From: a bacterium BMS3Bbin07
GTDB taxonomy: Bacteria; Nitrospirota; Thermodesulfovibrionia; Thermodesulfovibrionales; JdFR-85
DNA: 5,108 bases
Assembly (NCBI GenBank): GCA_002898135.1
Contig: BDTQ01000293.1
Span: 1 to 5,108 of the forward strand
Reading direction: 5' to 3'
Part shown: piece after piece, positions 1 to 5,108 of the stretch
Layout: each line of letters starts with the position of its first letter
Position numbering within the stretch: position 1 is the first letter of the stretch
Notes under the pieces: generated by a model
Databases searched by the model: none
What the model saw: only the letters and a program-made list of their open reading frames with translations
Told to the model about the DNA's origin: nothing
Made by a program: the position numbers and the translations under genes

Positions 1-1
1 A

Positions 2-505
2 GCCATCTCGATAATAATTGAAGAGGTGGGTCTTGATCTTTCAGAAAAGCCTGAAGAGAGGCTGAAGACCTGGCTTAAGGAGAAAAGGCCAGCCGGCGAT
101 GCACTATCTTCCTTTGATGGGCTTTTTGTCCATAACGGGAAGAATCTATGGGCTCCTGTCTCAAGTGGTTCCTTTCAGATCGATGCGATGTTCATAGTCC
201 CCTGCACCATGAAGACCCTTTCGGCAATAGCAAACGGATATGCCGACAGCCTAATAGAGAGGGCTGCTGATGTTGCAATAAAAGAGGGCCGGCCCCTTAT
301 TCTTTCGCCACGGGAGACCCCGCTCAGTGCCATCCACCTTGAAAACATGCTCAAGCTTGCAAGGCTTGGCGTGAGGATAGTACCTCCTGTTGCAGGTTTT
401 TACAGCAAGCCGGAAAGTATTGACGATATGATTGATTTCATGGCAGGAAAGGTACTTGACCAGATGCGTATCGACCATGACCTGTATAGGAGGTGGCAGC
501 AGTAA
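2..505 (+). CDS. ubiX: UbiX-family flavin prenyltransferase, 5' end outside window
   Basis: UbiX proteins transfer a dimethylallyl group to FMN, making the prenylated FMN used by UbiD decarboxylases in the cytoplasm. The frame is open from base 2 to the TAA at 503-505, giving 167 residues. The family is usually about 190-210 residues, so roughly the first 30-40, including the N-terminal nucleotide-binding GxSGA loop, lie upstream. A GTG at 26 is in frame, but residues before it (AISIIIEEV) already match the family, so it is not the start. Visible family motifs are SSGSF with the following PCTMKTLSAIANGYAD segment (flavin and phosphate binding), PRETPLSAIHLENM with the catalytic Arg-Glu pair, and PPVAGFY with the conserved Tyr, followed by the SIDDMIDF helix. 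It converges on a ubiD gene, its expected functional partner. UbiX and the related Pad1 enzymes cannot be separated by sequence alone; the family call is secure. Confidence 0.95.
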   Translation, partial: AISIIIEEVGLDLSEKPEERLKTWLKEKRPAGDALSSFDGLFVHNGKNLWAPVSSGSFQIDAMFIVPCTMKTLSAIANGYADSLIERAADVAIKEGRPLILSPRETPLSAIHLENMLKLARLGVRIVPPVAGFYSKPESIDDMIDFMAGKVLDQMRIDHDLYRRWQQ

Positions 506-539
506 GTCAAGCCTGTAGAATCCAGCCTGGTAGCAGGGT

Positions 540-722
540 TCAGGCCCTGTTGCAGGGCCTCAGCGCAATCCTCTCCCACATCTCTTCAGTGAGATCATCA
601 ATATACTCACTGATGGTAAAGGTATTGCTGCACTCCGTGCAGCAGAGCCTTGCCGTCCGTCAGCCAATATAAAGCTTCAGCTCAGCACTACAGTTTCTGC
701 AAACAGGTTTCTTCTCTTCCAT
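540..722 (-). CDS. Small dual-CXXC protein with in-frame UGA, probable selenoprotein
   Basis: Starting at the ATG at 722-720, the frame encodes 60 residues to a TGA at 542-540, with one internal TGA at 662-660 (codon 21). Before it the peptide reads MEEKKPVCRNCSAELKLYIG; after it RTARLCCTECSNTFTISEYI continues, ending in an acidic helix-like segment and RPCNRA. Two CXXC pairs (C8/C11 and C28/C31), plus C27, C57 and residue 21, resemble a zinc-ribbon or redox fold. Both sides of the TGA make one coherent small protein, and TGA differs from the Cys codon TGC by one base. A SECIS-like stem-loop lies just downstream. From memory, unverified, NCBI uses the name 'dual CXXC motif small (seleno)protein' for such proteins. 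The gene begins 17 nt after ubiD's stop and is probably co-transcribed with it. Function is unknown. The alternative is a nonsense-mutated Cys version. Confidence 0.74.
542..560. repeat. Perfect 8-bp hairpin at the convergent gene ends
   Basis: AGGCCCTG (542-549) and CAGGGCCT (553-560) form a perfect GC-rich stem with a TTG loop. It lies 36 nt after the ubiX stop and within the last codons and stop of the small minus-strand gene. It could slow or end transcription from both sides, but neither strand has a following T tract, so it is not called an intrinsic terminator. It might instead protect 3' ends. Confidence 0.5.
619..651 (-). promoter_or_regulatory. Candidate bacterial SECIS element
   Basis: On the minus strand, TGCTGCAC (644-637) pairs perfectly with GTGCAGCA (633-626) around a GGA loop (636-634). 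Below it a symmetric 3x3 internal loop (CTC against ATA) leads to a second 4-bp stem, AAGG (651-648) with CCTT (622-619). The apical loop starts 23 nt after the in-frame TGA at 662-660 and its first base is G. Known bacterial SECIS elements lie in the coding region just after UGA, with the apical loop roughly 16-37 nt downstream and a G among its first loop bases, where SelB binds. There is no U tract, so it is not a terminator. An E. coli-like bulged U is not evident, which is acceptable because SECIS sequences vary between lineages. Confidence 0.68.
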
Positions 723-742
723 CACTCCATCACTCCATCCTA
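720..742 (-). promoter_or_regulatory. Start-stop cascade and ribosome binding site linking ubiD to the small gene
   Basis: After the ubiD TAG (742-740) the minus strand carries two tandem copies of ATGGAGTG followed by the real start. Each copy reads ATG-GAG-TGA, and each TGA overlaps the next ATG as TGATG (732-728 and 724-720). The upstream GGAG (736-733) stands 10 nt from the ATG at 722 and can act as its Shine-Dalgarno site; the nearer GGAG (728-725) is only 2 nt away. This decides the start, since the ATGs at 738 and 730 terminate after two codons. The layout suggests translation coupled to ubiD by reinitiation. Confidence 0.55.
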
Positions 743-2182
743 AAACCCATACTCCTTCCATCTCTCATCCACAAGCTTTCTTATCTCCGGCGTCATCACA
801 ACATCATCCGGCCACTCACGTGTAAAGCCCTCTGTCTTCCATTTTTTTGTGGCATCTATGCCCATCTTGCCTCCGTAAGCAGGTATCCGTGAGGCGTGTT
901 CAAGTACATCCAGCGGGCCCTCAAGTATCACAACGTCTTTAGAGGGGTCGACATTGTTGCCTAACCTCCATACGACTTCTCCGGGGTCCTGGACATTGAC
1001 CCAGCTGTCAACTATCAGTATCATCTTCGTGAAACTCATCTGCCCCATTCCCCACAGTGCATACATTACCTTGCGTGCATGTCCGGGGTAGCGTTTGTCG
1101 ATGGATATTATGGCAATATTGTGAAATACTCCCTCAACCGGGAGGTTCATATCAATGACTTCGGGAAGCTGTTTCTTCAGGAGGGGTAAAAATATCCTTT
1201 CCGTGGCCTTTGCCATGTAGCAGTCTTCCATTGGTGGCTTGCCGACGATTGTTGCAGGGTAGATTGCATCCCTGCGGTGGGTTATGCAGGTGATGTGAAA
1301 GACCGGAAACTCATCCTGTAATGAGTAGTACCCTGTATGGTCACCGAATGGACCCTCAACCTTCCTCTCCTTTGGTGTACAGTAGCCCTCAAGCACTATC
1401 TCTGCATTTGCAGGGACCTCAAGGTCTACAGTCTCGCATTTAACAAGCTCGACCGGCGATTTTCTCAAAAAACCGGCAAGGAGCATCTCGTCTATACCCT
1501 CCGGGAGCGGCGCTGTTGAAGAATACATTACCGCAGGGTCAGCCCCTATGGCAACAGCCACTTCCAGTCTCTTTCCCAGTTTTTCAGCCTTGCGGTAATG
1601 TCTTGCCCCATCTTTGTGCATATGCCAGTGCATCCCGGTTGTTCTTGAATCATAGACCTGCATACGGTACATCCCGCAGTTACGCTCGCCGGTTTCCGGG
1701 TCCTTTGTGAAGACCATTGGAAGGGTTATAAACCTTCCTCCATCCTCAGGCCATGTCTTGAGTACCGGGAAGATGTCGAGAGAGGGGTTTTCCCGTACAA
1801 TCACCTCCTTGCAGGCACCGTTCTTTACATATTTGGGGAGAAAATCGCTCAACTGCTTGAGTTTTGGCAGGGCCTTGAGCTTCTGCATGAAATTCGTAGG
1901 GATCTCCGGTTCCAGAAACTCCAGAATCTCCCTGCCGATATCGTCAAGGTTTTCAACCTCAAGGGCAAGGTTCATCCGTTCGTATGAGCCGAAGAGGTTT
2001 ACGATGCACGGGAATTTCGCTCCCCTTGGATTTTCAAAAAGGAGGGCGGGCCCTCCTGCCTTTACCACACGGTCGTTAATCTCTGCAATCTCAAAGACAG
2101 GGTCAACCTCGGCCGTTATCCTCTTCAGTAGTCCCTTTTTTTCAAGAAGGGTTATAAATTCCCTCAGGTCTTTATATGCCAT
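740..2182 (-). CDS. ubiD: UbiD-family prenyl-FMN-dependent decarboxylase
   Basis: UbiD enzymes decarboxylate aromatic acids in the cytoplasm using prenylated FMN, a divalent metal and potassium. The 480 residues match the usual family length (E. coli UbiD is about 497). Visible motifs are NCGMYRMQV (168-176; N168 likely metal ligand, R173 likely catalytic), WHMHKDG (186-192; H189 probable metal ligand), DEMLLAGFL (231-239; E232 probable metal ligand) and EGPFGDHTGYY (276-286; E276 and D281 as the acidic pair). Together these give the catalytic Arg-Glu-Asp set. The ATG at 2182 follows AGGAGG with a 5-nt spacer, so the start is firm. The substrate is probably a polyprenylated hydroxybenzoate or a naphthoate of the futalosine menaquinone route; the neighbouring ubiX supports cofactor supply but does not fix the substrate. 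A degradative aromatic decarboxylase is possible but less likely for this UbiD-like form. Confidence 0.95.
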   Translation of the reverse strand: MAYKDLREFITLLEKKGLLKRITAEVDPVFEIAEINDRVVKAGGPALLFENPRGAKFPCIVNLFGSYERMNLALEVENLDDIGREILEFLEPEIPTNFMQKLKALPKLKQLSDFLPKYVKNGACKEVIVRENPSLDIFPVLKTWPEDGGRFITLPMVFTKDPETGERNCGMYRMQVYDSRTTGMHWHMHKDGARHYRKAEKLGKRLEVAVAIGADPAVMYSSTAPLPEGIDEMLLAGFLRKSPVELVKCETVDLEVPANAEIVLEGYCTPKERKVEGPFGDHTGYYSLQDEFPVFHITCITHRRDAIYPATIVGKPPMEDCYMAKATERIFLPLLKKQLPEVIDMNLPVEGVFHNIAIISIDKRYPGHARKVMYALWGMGQMSFTKMILIVDSWVNVQDPGEVVWRLGNNVDPSKDVVILEGPLDVLEHASRIPAYGGKMGIDATKKWKTEGFTREWPDDVVMTPEIRKLVDERWKEYGF

Positions 2183-2240
2183 GTTATCCTCCTGTTATAC
2201 TGTCTGCATGAACTCGATAGAGTATTCTTTTCATGGTTAT

Positions 2241-2270
2241 ATTATATATTTACCCGTCTGTTTTTAGAAA
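2241..2270 (-). promoter_or_regulatory. Candidate promoter for ubiD and the small gene
   Basis: The minus strand has a perfect TATAAT at 2246-2241, about 60 nt upstream of the ubiD start, within a strongly AT-rich stretch. The best -35 match at a 17-nt spacing is only TTCTAA, so this rests on the -10 box alone. Transcription would start near 2234 and give a leader of about 50 nt. Confidence 0.4.
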
Positions 2271-2294
2271 GAAATTAACGGTGTAGAGGGCCGG

Positions 2295-2330
2295 ATACTA
2301 AAAGTCTTGAAAAAGTTTGCCTTTTAGTAT
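2295..2330. repeat. Perfect 10-bp inverted repeat, possible operator
   Basis: ATACTAAAAG (2295-2304) and CTTTTAGTAT (2321-2330) are exact inverted complements separated by 16 bp. The centre-to-centre distance of 26 bp is larger than that of a typical compact operator but possible for a looped or two-site regulator. The right arm overlaps the predicted -35 box and the spacer of the rhodanese promoter. As RNA it would make an AT-rich stem with no T tract after it. Confidence 0.5.
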
Positions 2331-2346
2331 GGAATTTCTTTATACT
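2317..2346 (+). promoter_or_regulatory. Candidate sigma-70 promoter for the rhodanese gene
   Basis: TTGCCT (2317-2322) and TATACT (2341-2346) are separated by 18 bp and match the -35 and -10 consensus well. Transcription would begin near 2353 and leave a leader of about 160 nt before the rhodanese start. The right arm of the 2295-2330 inverted repeat overlaps this promoter, so repressor control is plausible. Confidence 0.45.
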
Positions 2347-2369
2347 TTTGCGTGAAACAGAAAAAAGGG

Positions 2370-2384
2370 CCGTAGCTTATACGG
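2370..2384 (+). promoter_or_regulatory. Small hairpin in the predicted rhodanese leader
   Basis: CCGTA (2370-2374) pairs with TACGG (2380-2384) around GCTTA. It lies shortly after the predicted transcription start, at the 5' end of the long leader. The stem is only 5 bp and its function is unknown; it may be a 5' stabilising hairpin or chance. Confidence 0.3.
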
Positions 2385-2511
2385 TTGGTCTCGATTATGA
2401 AAGGTGGTGGTAGAGTATGTGATTGTAGGTGATGCAAAAGAGTATTTTGTTAGGAGATGTCTTAATAATCCGGGTTTAAAAAACTGAAAATTACTATGGA
2501 GGAGCTTTGGG

Positions 2512-3009
2512 ATGAGGAAAACTTTGAAGGTATTTATGACGGTAGTGGCACTATTGGCTTTACTATCACCTGCCTATGCGCTTAGTCCGGCAGCAGTAAA
2601 AGAGCTTGATGCCGTGTTGAGTCAGGGACCGGCTAAAAAACATTTCCAGGTTAATGCAAACCAGTTATACAAATGGATTAAGGCAAAAAAGAAGAACTTC
2701 CTTGTGGTGGATGTAAGAATGCCTAAGGCTTACAAGGGTGGACACGTTCCAGGGGCAATCAATATTCCATACAGTGAGATACTCAAACCTGAAAACCTCA
2801 AAAAGCTGCCTAAGGACAAGATACTTGTCCTGTATTGTTACACGGGGCAGACTCAGAATCTCCCGATAGTTGCCTTGCGTGCACTTGGGTATGATGCCCG
2901 TGTGCTGTCATTCGGCTATACATCATGGGGGAAAGGTTTCTGGGGTGGTAACATGATGAAGAGGGCTATTGGTAATGCTGCACGAAAGAACTTCCCGATA
3001 GAGAAATAA
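2512..3009 (+). CDS. Secreted single-domain rhodanese-like sulfurtransferase
   Basis: Rhodanese domains move sulfane sulfur through a persulfide on an active-site cysteine. The 165-residue product starts with a signal peptide: MRKTLK, a hydrophobic core of residues 7-18, and a probable cut after AYA (residue 23), so it should act outside the cytoplasm. The rhodanese domain covers about 46-145. It shows VVDVRMPKAYKGGHVPGAINIPYSEI (65-90, with D67 and R69) and the active-site loop CYTGQTQ with C109. The loop position five residues after Cys, often Arg, is Thr114 here, a variant found in many rhodanese-like proteins. The basic tail (148-165) has no recognised motif. GGAGGAG ends 7 nt before the ATG and supports the start. 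The gene seems monocistronic, with 99 bp before the next gene. The sulfur donor and acceptor cannot be told. Confidence 0.92.
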   Translation: MRKTLKVFMTVVALLALLSPAYALSPAAVKELDAVLSQGPAKKHFQVNANQLYKWIKAKKKNFLVVDVRMPKAYKGGHVPGAINIPYSEILKPENLKKLPKDKILVLYCYTGQTQNLPIVALRALGYDARVLSFGYTSWGKGFWGGNMMKRAIGNAARKNFPIEK

Positions 3010-3024
3010 AATTATTAATCTTTG

Positions 3025-3068
3025 GGCAGGGAGGGGATATCCTCTCCTTGTTCAAAGTAATCCCTGCC
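3025..3068. repeat. Nested inverted repeats after the rhodanese gene
   Basis: GGCAGGGA (3025-3032) pairs exactly with TCCCTGCC (3061-3068). Between them, and overlapping the left arm, 3030-3047 is a near-perfect palindrome centred on GGATATCC (one G-T pair). The two structures compete for 3030-3032. The position just after the rhodanese stop fits a transcription-ending or mRNA-stabilising structure, but no T tract follows, so an intrinsic terminator is not claimed. Confidence 0.45.
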
Positions 3069-3108
3069 TCTGCTCAATCCTGATTACGCAGTTATAAAAG
3101 GTATAAAG

Positions 3109-4827
3109 ATGGATACGGAACAATCTGATATCAAGACAGCCCCTTATTTTCTGATAATTTCCTTTTTCACACTTGCCACGCCTGTAATACTTTATTCAAT
3201 TCGTTTTCTTGACGACAACAGGCTGACGAGGTGGCGGTGGGTATTTGCCGATGTTAATGCATTCAGAGTTTTTCTGCTCCTTATTCCCGTTATTATAATT
3301 GCCTATGGCTTGTCAAAGGTCTCTTTTTTTGATCGCAATCCGCTCTTCCTTTTTATCTCTTCCTTTATGATTGCAGCGTTTTTCTGGAGTGAACCTGAGG
3401 TAATTGTTGATACCTCAAGATATTTTACGCAGGCCAAGCATCTGGAACTATATGGTGTTAAATATTTCTTTAATGAATGGGGAGGCAGTATCCTGGCCTG
3501 GACTGATTTGCCCCTTATACCCTTCCTTTACGGAATTATTCTTAAGGTGTTTGGGGAACAGAGGATATATATCCAGGCATTCACAACGCTTCTCTTTTCC
3601 CTGTCGGTTGTGCTCACATACATGATCGGCAAGACACTCTGGGACGAAGATACGGGTTTTTATGCCGGGCTTCTCATGTTAGGGGTACCGTATCTTTTTG
3701 TCCAGATACCGTTTATGATGGTTGATGTGCCGACGATGTTTTTCCTGACACTCTCAATCTTTGCTTTTCTCATGGCAATGGAGTATGGGGGGGCAGGGTG
3801 GATAATATCCTCGGCCATTGCCATATTCCTTGTCTTCTTTTGCAAGTATTCGACCTGGCCGATGCTTTCGGTCCTCTGTATCATACTGCTGGTATACCTG
3901 AAAAAAGACTGGAGGGGGCCACTTCTCAGAAGCTCTGTAATTGCCCTGCTTGCAGGATTGCTCATTAGTGTGGTTATTTTACTGAAATATGACTTTTTCT
4001 TAGGACAGATTAAATTCCTCTTCAGCTATCAGATGCCGGGGCTGAGGCGGTGGGGAGAGACTTTTGCTTCAACATTCCTATTTCAGATAAACCCCTTTAT
4101 TACTGTAGCAGCGTTATATTCCCTATATGTCGCAATCAGGAAAAGAGATCTGAAATATATGATCATAAGCTATCTGATTCTTCTTGTTCTTCTGTTTCAG
4201 ATAAGGAGAATACGGTATGTCATCCCGCTGTTGCCAATGCTGACATTGATGGCCTCTTACGGACTGAGAAATATCAGGGCCAAAGAGGTCAGGAAGTTTA
4301 TAGTGTTTTGTGTTATAGGCTCTTCACTTGTACTGGCCATATCCGTATATCTTCCTTTCCTGCAGAAATACAGTACAGTAAACCTGAGGGAAGCTGGCAG
4401 GTATCTGAATTCGCTTGAAATCAGGGATGTTGAGGTCTTTACCCTGCCGCAGAAGAGGTCTTTTGTCAACCCTGCTGTTGCCGTACCCATCCTGGATCTT
4501 TTTACGGACAGGAAGCTTTTATACAATTATGAGGTGAACAAGAAGTTTGGACGTCCCATGCCGGCAGAAAGAGTGGAAAAATCATCCCTGAGATTTACCT
4601 GGCTGTACAGGAACCCCGTATATTACAGAAACGGCCTGAAAAAGACGGGCCGGCCCGGTGCCGTAGTTGTAATATCTCAGAAGGTGGGTCAGCCACTTCC
4701 AGGCTATGTCAGGAAGAGGGTGAGGGGATATCATCTCTCCAGGGTCTTCAGCACGGCTACGGGGGTATTCAGATACAGGACAATAGTAACGGTCTATGAA
4801 CGCAACAGGGGCGCCAGGCAGCTTTAA
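3109..4827 (+). CDS. GT39/PMT-like polytopic membrane glycosyltransferase
   Basis: The 572-residue protein has about 12-13 hydrophobic segments between residues 11 and 417, then a soluble C-terminal portion of about 150 residues. This is the plan of GT-C enzymes of the ArnT/PMT group, which transfer a sugar from a polyprenyl-phosphate donor on the outer face of the cytoplasmic membrane. After the third segment, EPEVIVDTSRYFTQAKHL (95-112) sits in the first large outer loop, where the catalytic acid is expected; D101 is the likely residue. MMVDVPTMFFL (203-213) carries the second conserved Asp, D206. IRRIRYVIPLLPML (365-378) matches the family's RY-LP-P segment. The start ATG is preceded by AAAAGG at a 7-nt spacing, a moderate site. 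The acceptor could be lipid, glycan or protein; nothing here decides. Its stop abuts the stop of the convergent radical SAM gene. Confidence 0.85.
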   Translation: MDTEQSDIKTAPYFLIISFFTLATPVILYSIRFLDDNRLTRWRWVFADVNAFRVFLLLIPVIIIAYGLSKVSFFDRNPLFLFISSFMIAAFFWSEPEVIVDTSRYFTQAKHLELYGVKYFFNEWGGSILAWTDLPLIPFLYGIILKVFGEQRIYIQAFTTLLFSLSVVLTYMIGKTLWDEDTGFYAGLLMLGVPYLFVQIPFMMVDVPTMFFLTLSIFAFLMAMEYGGAGWIISSAIAIFLVFFCKYSTWPMLSVLCIILLVYLKKDWRGPLLRSSVIALLAGLLISVVILLKYDFFLGQIKFLFSYQMPGLRRWGETFASTFLFQINPFITVAALYSLYVAIRKRDLKYMIISYLILLVLLFQIRRIRYVIPLLPMLTLMASYGLRNIRAKEVRKFIVFCVIGSSLVLAISVYLPFLQKYSTVNLREAGRYLNSLEIRDVEVFTLPQKRSFVNPAVAVPILDLFTDRKLLYNYEVNKKFGRPMPAERVEKSSLRFTWLYRNPVYYRNGLKKTGRPGAVVVISQKVGQPLPGYVRKRVRGYHLSRVFSTATGVFRYRTIVTVYERNRGARQL

Positions 4828-5108
4828 TCAGATCTTCACGTACTCTTTCAACAGAGTGGGATACATAGCGGGATTAAAAAGAATGTTTATCATGAAATAA
4901 CACTCATGTGTACAGAAGCAGCCCTCTTCCCTTATGGAACGTACAACCTTCCGTGCGCGGGTGCTTTTCAACATCTCCTTAATATCATATCCGTCTTTTC
5001 TCACATTGCCGAGTTTCATCTTCGGGGTAAAGGACTCGCAGGGATAAATGTCTCCGTTTTCTGTGATGACAATGTTCAACTTGCCCGCATAACATGGGAT
5101 TATCTGCT
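4828..5108 (-). CDS. Radical SAM protein, C-terminal SPASM domain only (5' end outside window)
   Basis: The frame is open from the right edge to a TGA at 4830-4828, giving 92 residues of the protein's end. The visible pattern is IPCYAGKLNIVITENGDIYP (3-22), C23, LGNVRKDGYDIKEML and then CFCTHECYFMIN, with cysteines at visible positions 5, 23, 63, 65 and 69. This is the cysteine pattern of a SPASM or twitch-like auxiliary iron-sulfur domain: a C-AG segment, a G-x-x-x-PC turn, a GNV/GNI segment and a C-terminal Cys cluster. The CX3CX2C cluster for SAM cleavage lies outside. A TTG at 5079 is in frame but the domain continues upstream of it, so it is not the start. Many such proteins modify peptides or small molecules; the substrate is not visible. 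It converges on the glycosyltransferase gene without a gap. Confidence 0.85.
   Translation of the reverse strand, partial: QIIPCYAGKLNIVITENGDIYPCESFTPKMKLGNVRKDGYDIKEMLKSTRARKVVRSIREEGCFCTHECYFMINILFNPAMYPTLLKEYVKI

Larger units (their letters stand above)
2183..2511. other. 329-bp divergent intergenic region
   Basis: This AT-rich region separates the divergent ubiD (-) and rhodanese (+) genes. It holds both ribosome binding sites, candidate promoters in each direction, a 10-bp inverted repeat and a small hairpin, all listed separately. No credible gene is visible. The longest signal-bearing short frame is a 15-codon frame starting ATG-CAA-AAG near 2431, which has no recognisable product. 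The leader between about 2353 and 2511 is long (near 160 nt) but matches no riboswitch consensus I can recall. Confidence 0.7.

Noticed and set aside
542..560. Intrinsic terminator between ubiX and ubiD
   Set aside because: The stem is strong but neither strand has a T tract after it, so it is kept only as a hairpin.
650..892. 80-codon plus-strand frame across the end of ubiD
   Set aside because: It lies opposite the small selenoprotein gene and the ubiD C terminus; its serine/histidine/leucine-rich composition is typical of an antisense shadow.
1337..2267. Three plus-strand open frames opposite ubiD (60, 64 and 186 codons)
   Set aside because: They are antisense shadows of a highly conserved UbiD coding sequence and have no recognisable domains.
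2367..2440. tRNA-like start (GGGCCGTAGCTTA) and a later TGGTAGAG reminiscent of a D arm
   Set aside because: The spacing is wrong and no cloverleaf, anticodon arm, T arm or acceptor closing sequence can be formed.
2431..2478. 15-codon frame starting ATG-CAA-AAG before the rhodanese gene
   Set aside because: It is too short, has no run of regulatory codons and no attenuator-like hairpins after it, so a leader peptide cannot be supported.
3660..4526. Minus-strand and alternate-frame open frames inside the glycosyltransferase gene
   Set aside because: They overlap a continuous membrane protein with clear family motifs and show no domain or ribosome binding site of their own.

Overview
The window is a bacterial chromosomal segment of moderate GC with five genes that are easy to see and one that standard gene calling would miss. 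Gene order, left to right: a 5'-truncated UbiX-type flavin prenyltransferase (+); a short gene with an in-frame UGA, read here as a small selenoprotein (-); a UbiD-type prenyl-FMN decarboxylase (-); a secreted single-domain rhodanese (+); a large polytopic GT39/PMT-like membrane glycosyltransferase (+); and the C-terminal SPASM part of a radical SAM protein that runs off the right edge (-). Nothing fixes the taxon. A UbiX/UbiD pair, an exported rhodanese and probable selenocysteine use would suit an anaerobic bacterium such as a Nitrospirota or Desulfobacterota lineage, but this is a guess from gene style.

Left region (1-2290): UbiX makes the prenylated FMN cofactor that UbiD needs, so the two form a functional pair, most plausibly for decarboxylating a prenylated aromatic acid in quinone (menaquinone or ubiquinone) synthesis. 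They are convergent, not co-directional. The small gene follows ubiD by 17 nt on the same strand. It encodes a 60-residue protein with two CXXC motifs, interrupted at codon 21 by TGA. A two-tier stem-loop begins 8 nt after the TGA; its 8-bp upper stem has a G-first apical loop 23 nt after the TGA, which fits a bacterial SECIS element. This is the most interesting item in the window.

Middle region (2183-3108): a 329-bp divergent intergenic region separates ubiD from the rhodanese gene. It holds a candidate promoter in each direction, a perfect 10-bp inverted repeat that overlaps the predicted -35 box of the rhodanese promoter, and a small hairpin in the predicted leader. The rhodanese has a clear signal peptide and an active-site cysteine, so sulfur transfer outside the cytoplasm is likely.

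Right region (3109-5108): the glycosyltransferase probably uses a polyprenyl-phosphate sugar donor at the membrane. Its stop codon abuts the stop codon of the convergent radical SAM gene with no base between them, so the two transcription units have no intergenic terminator.
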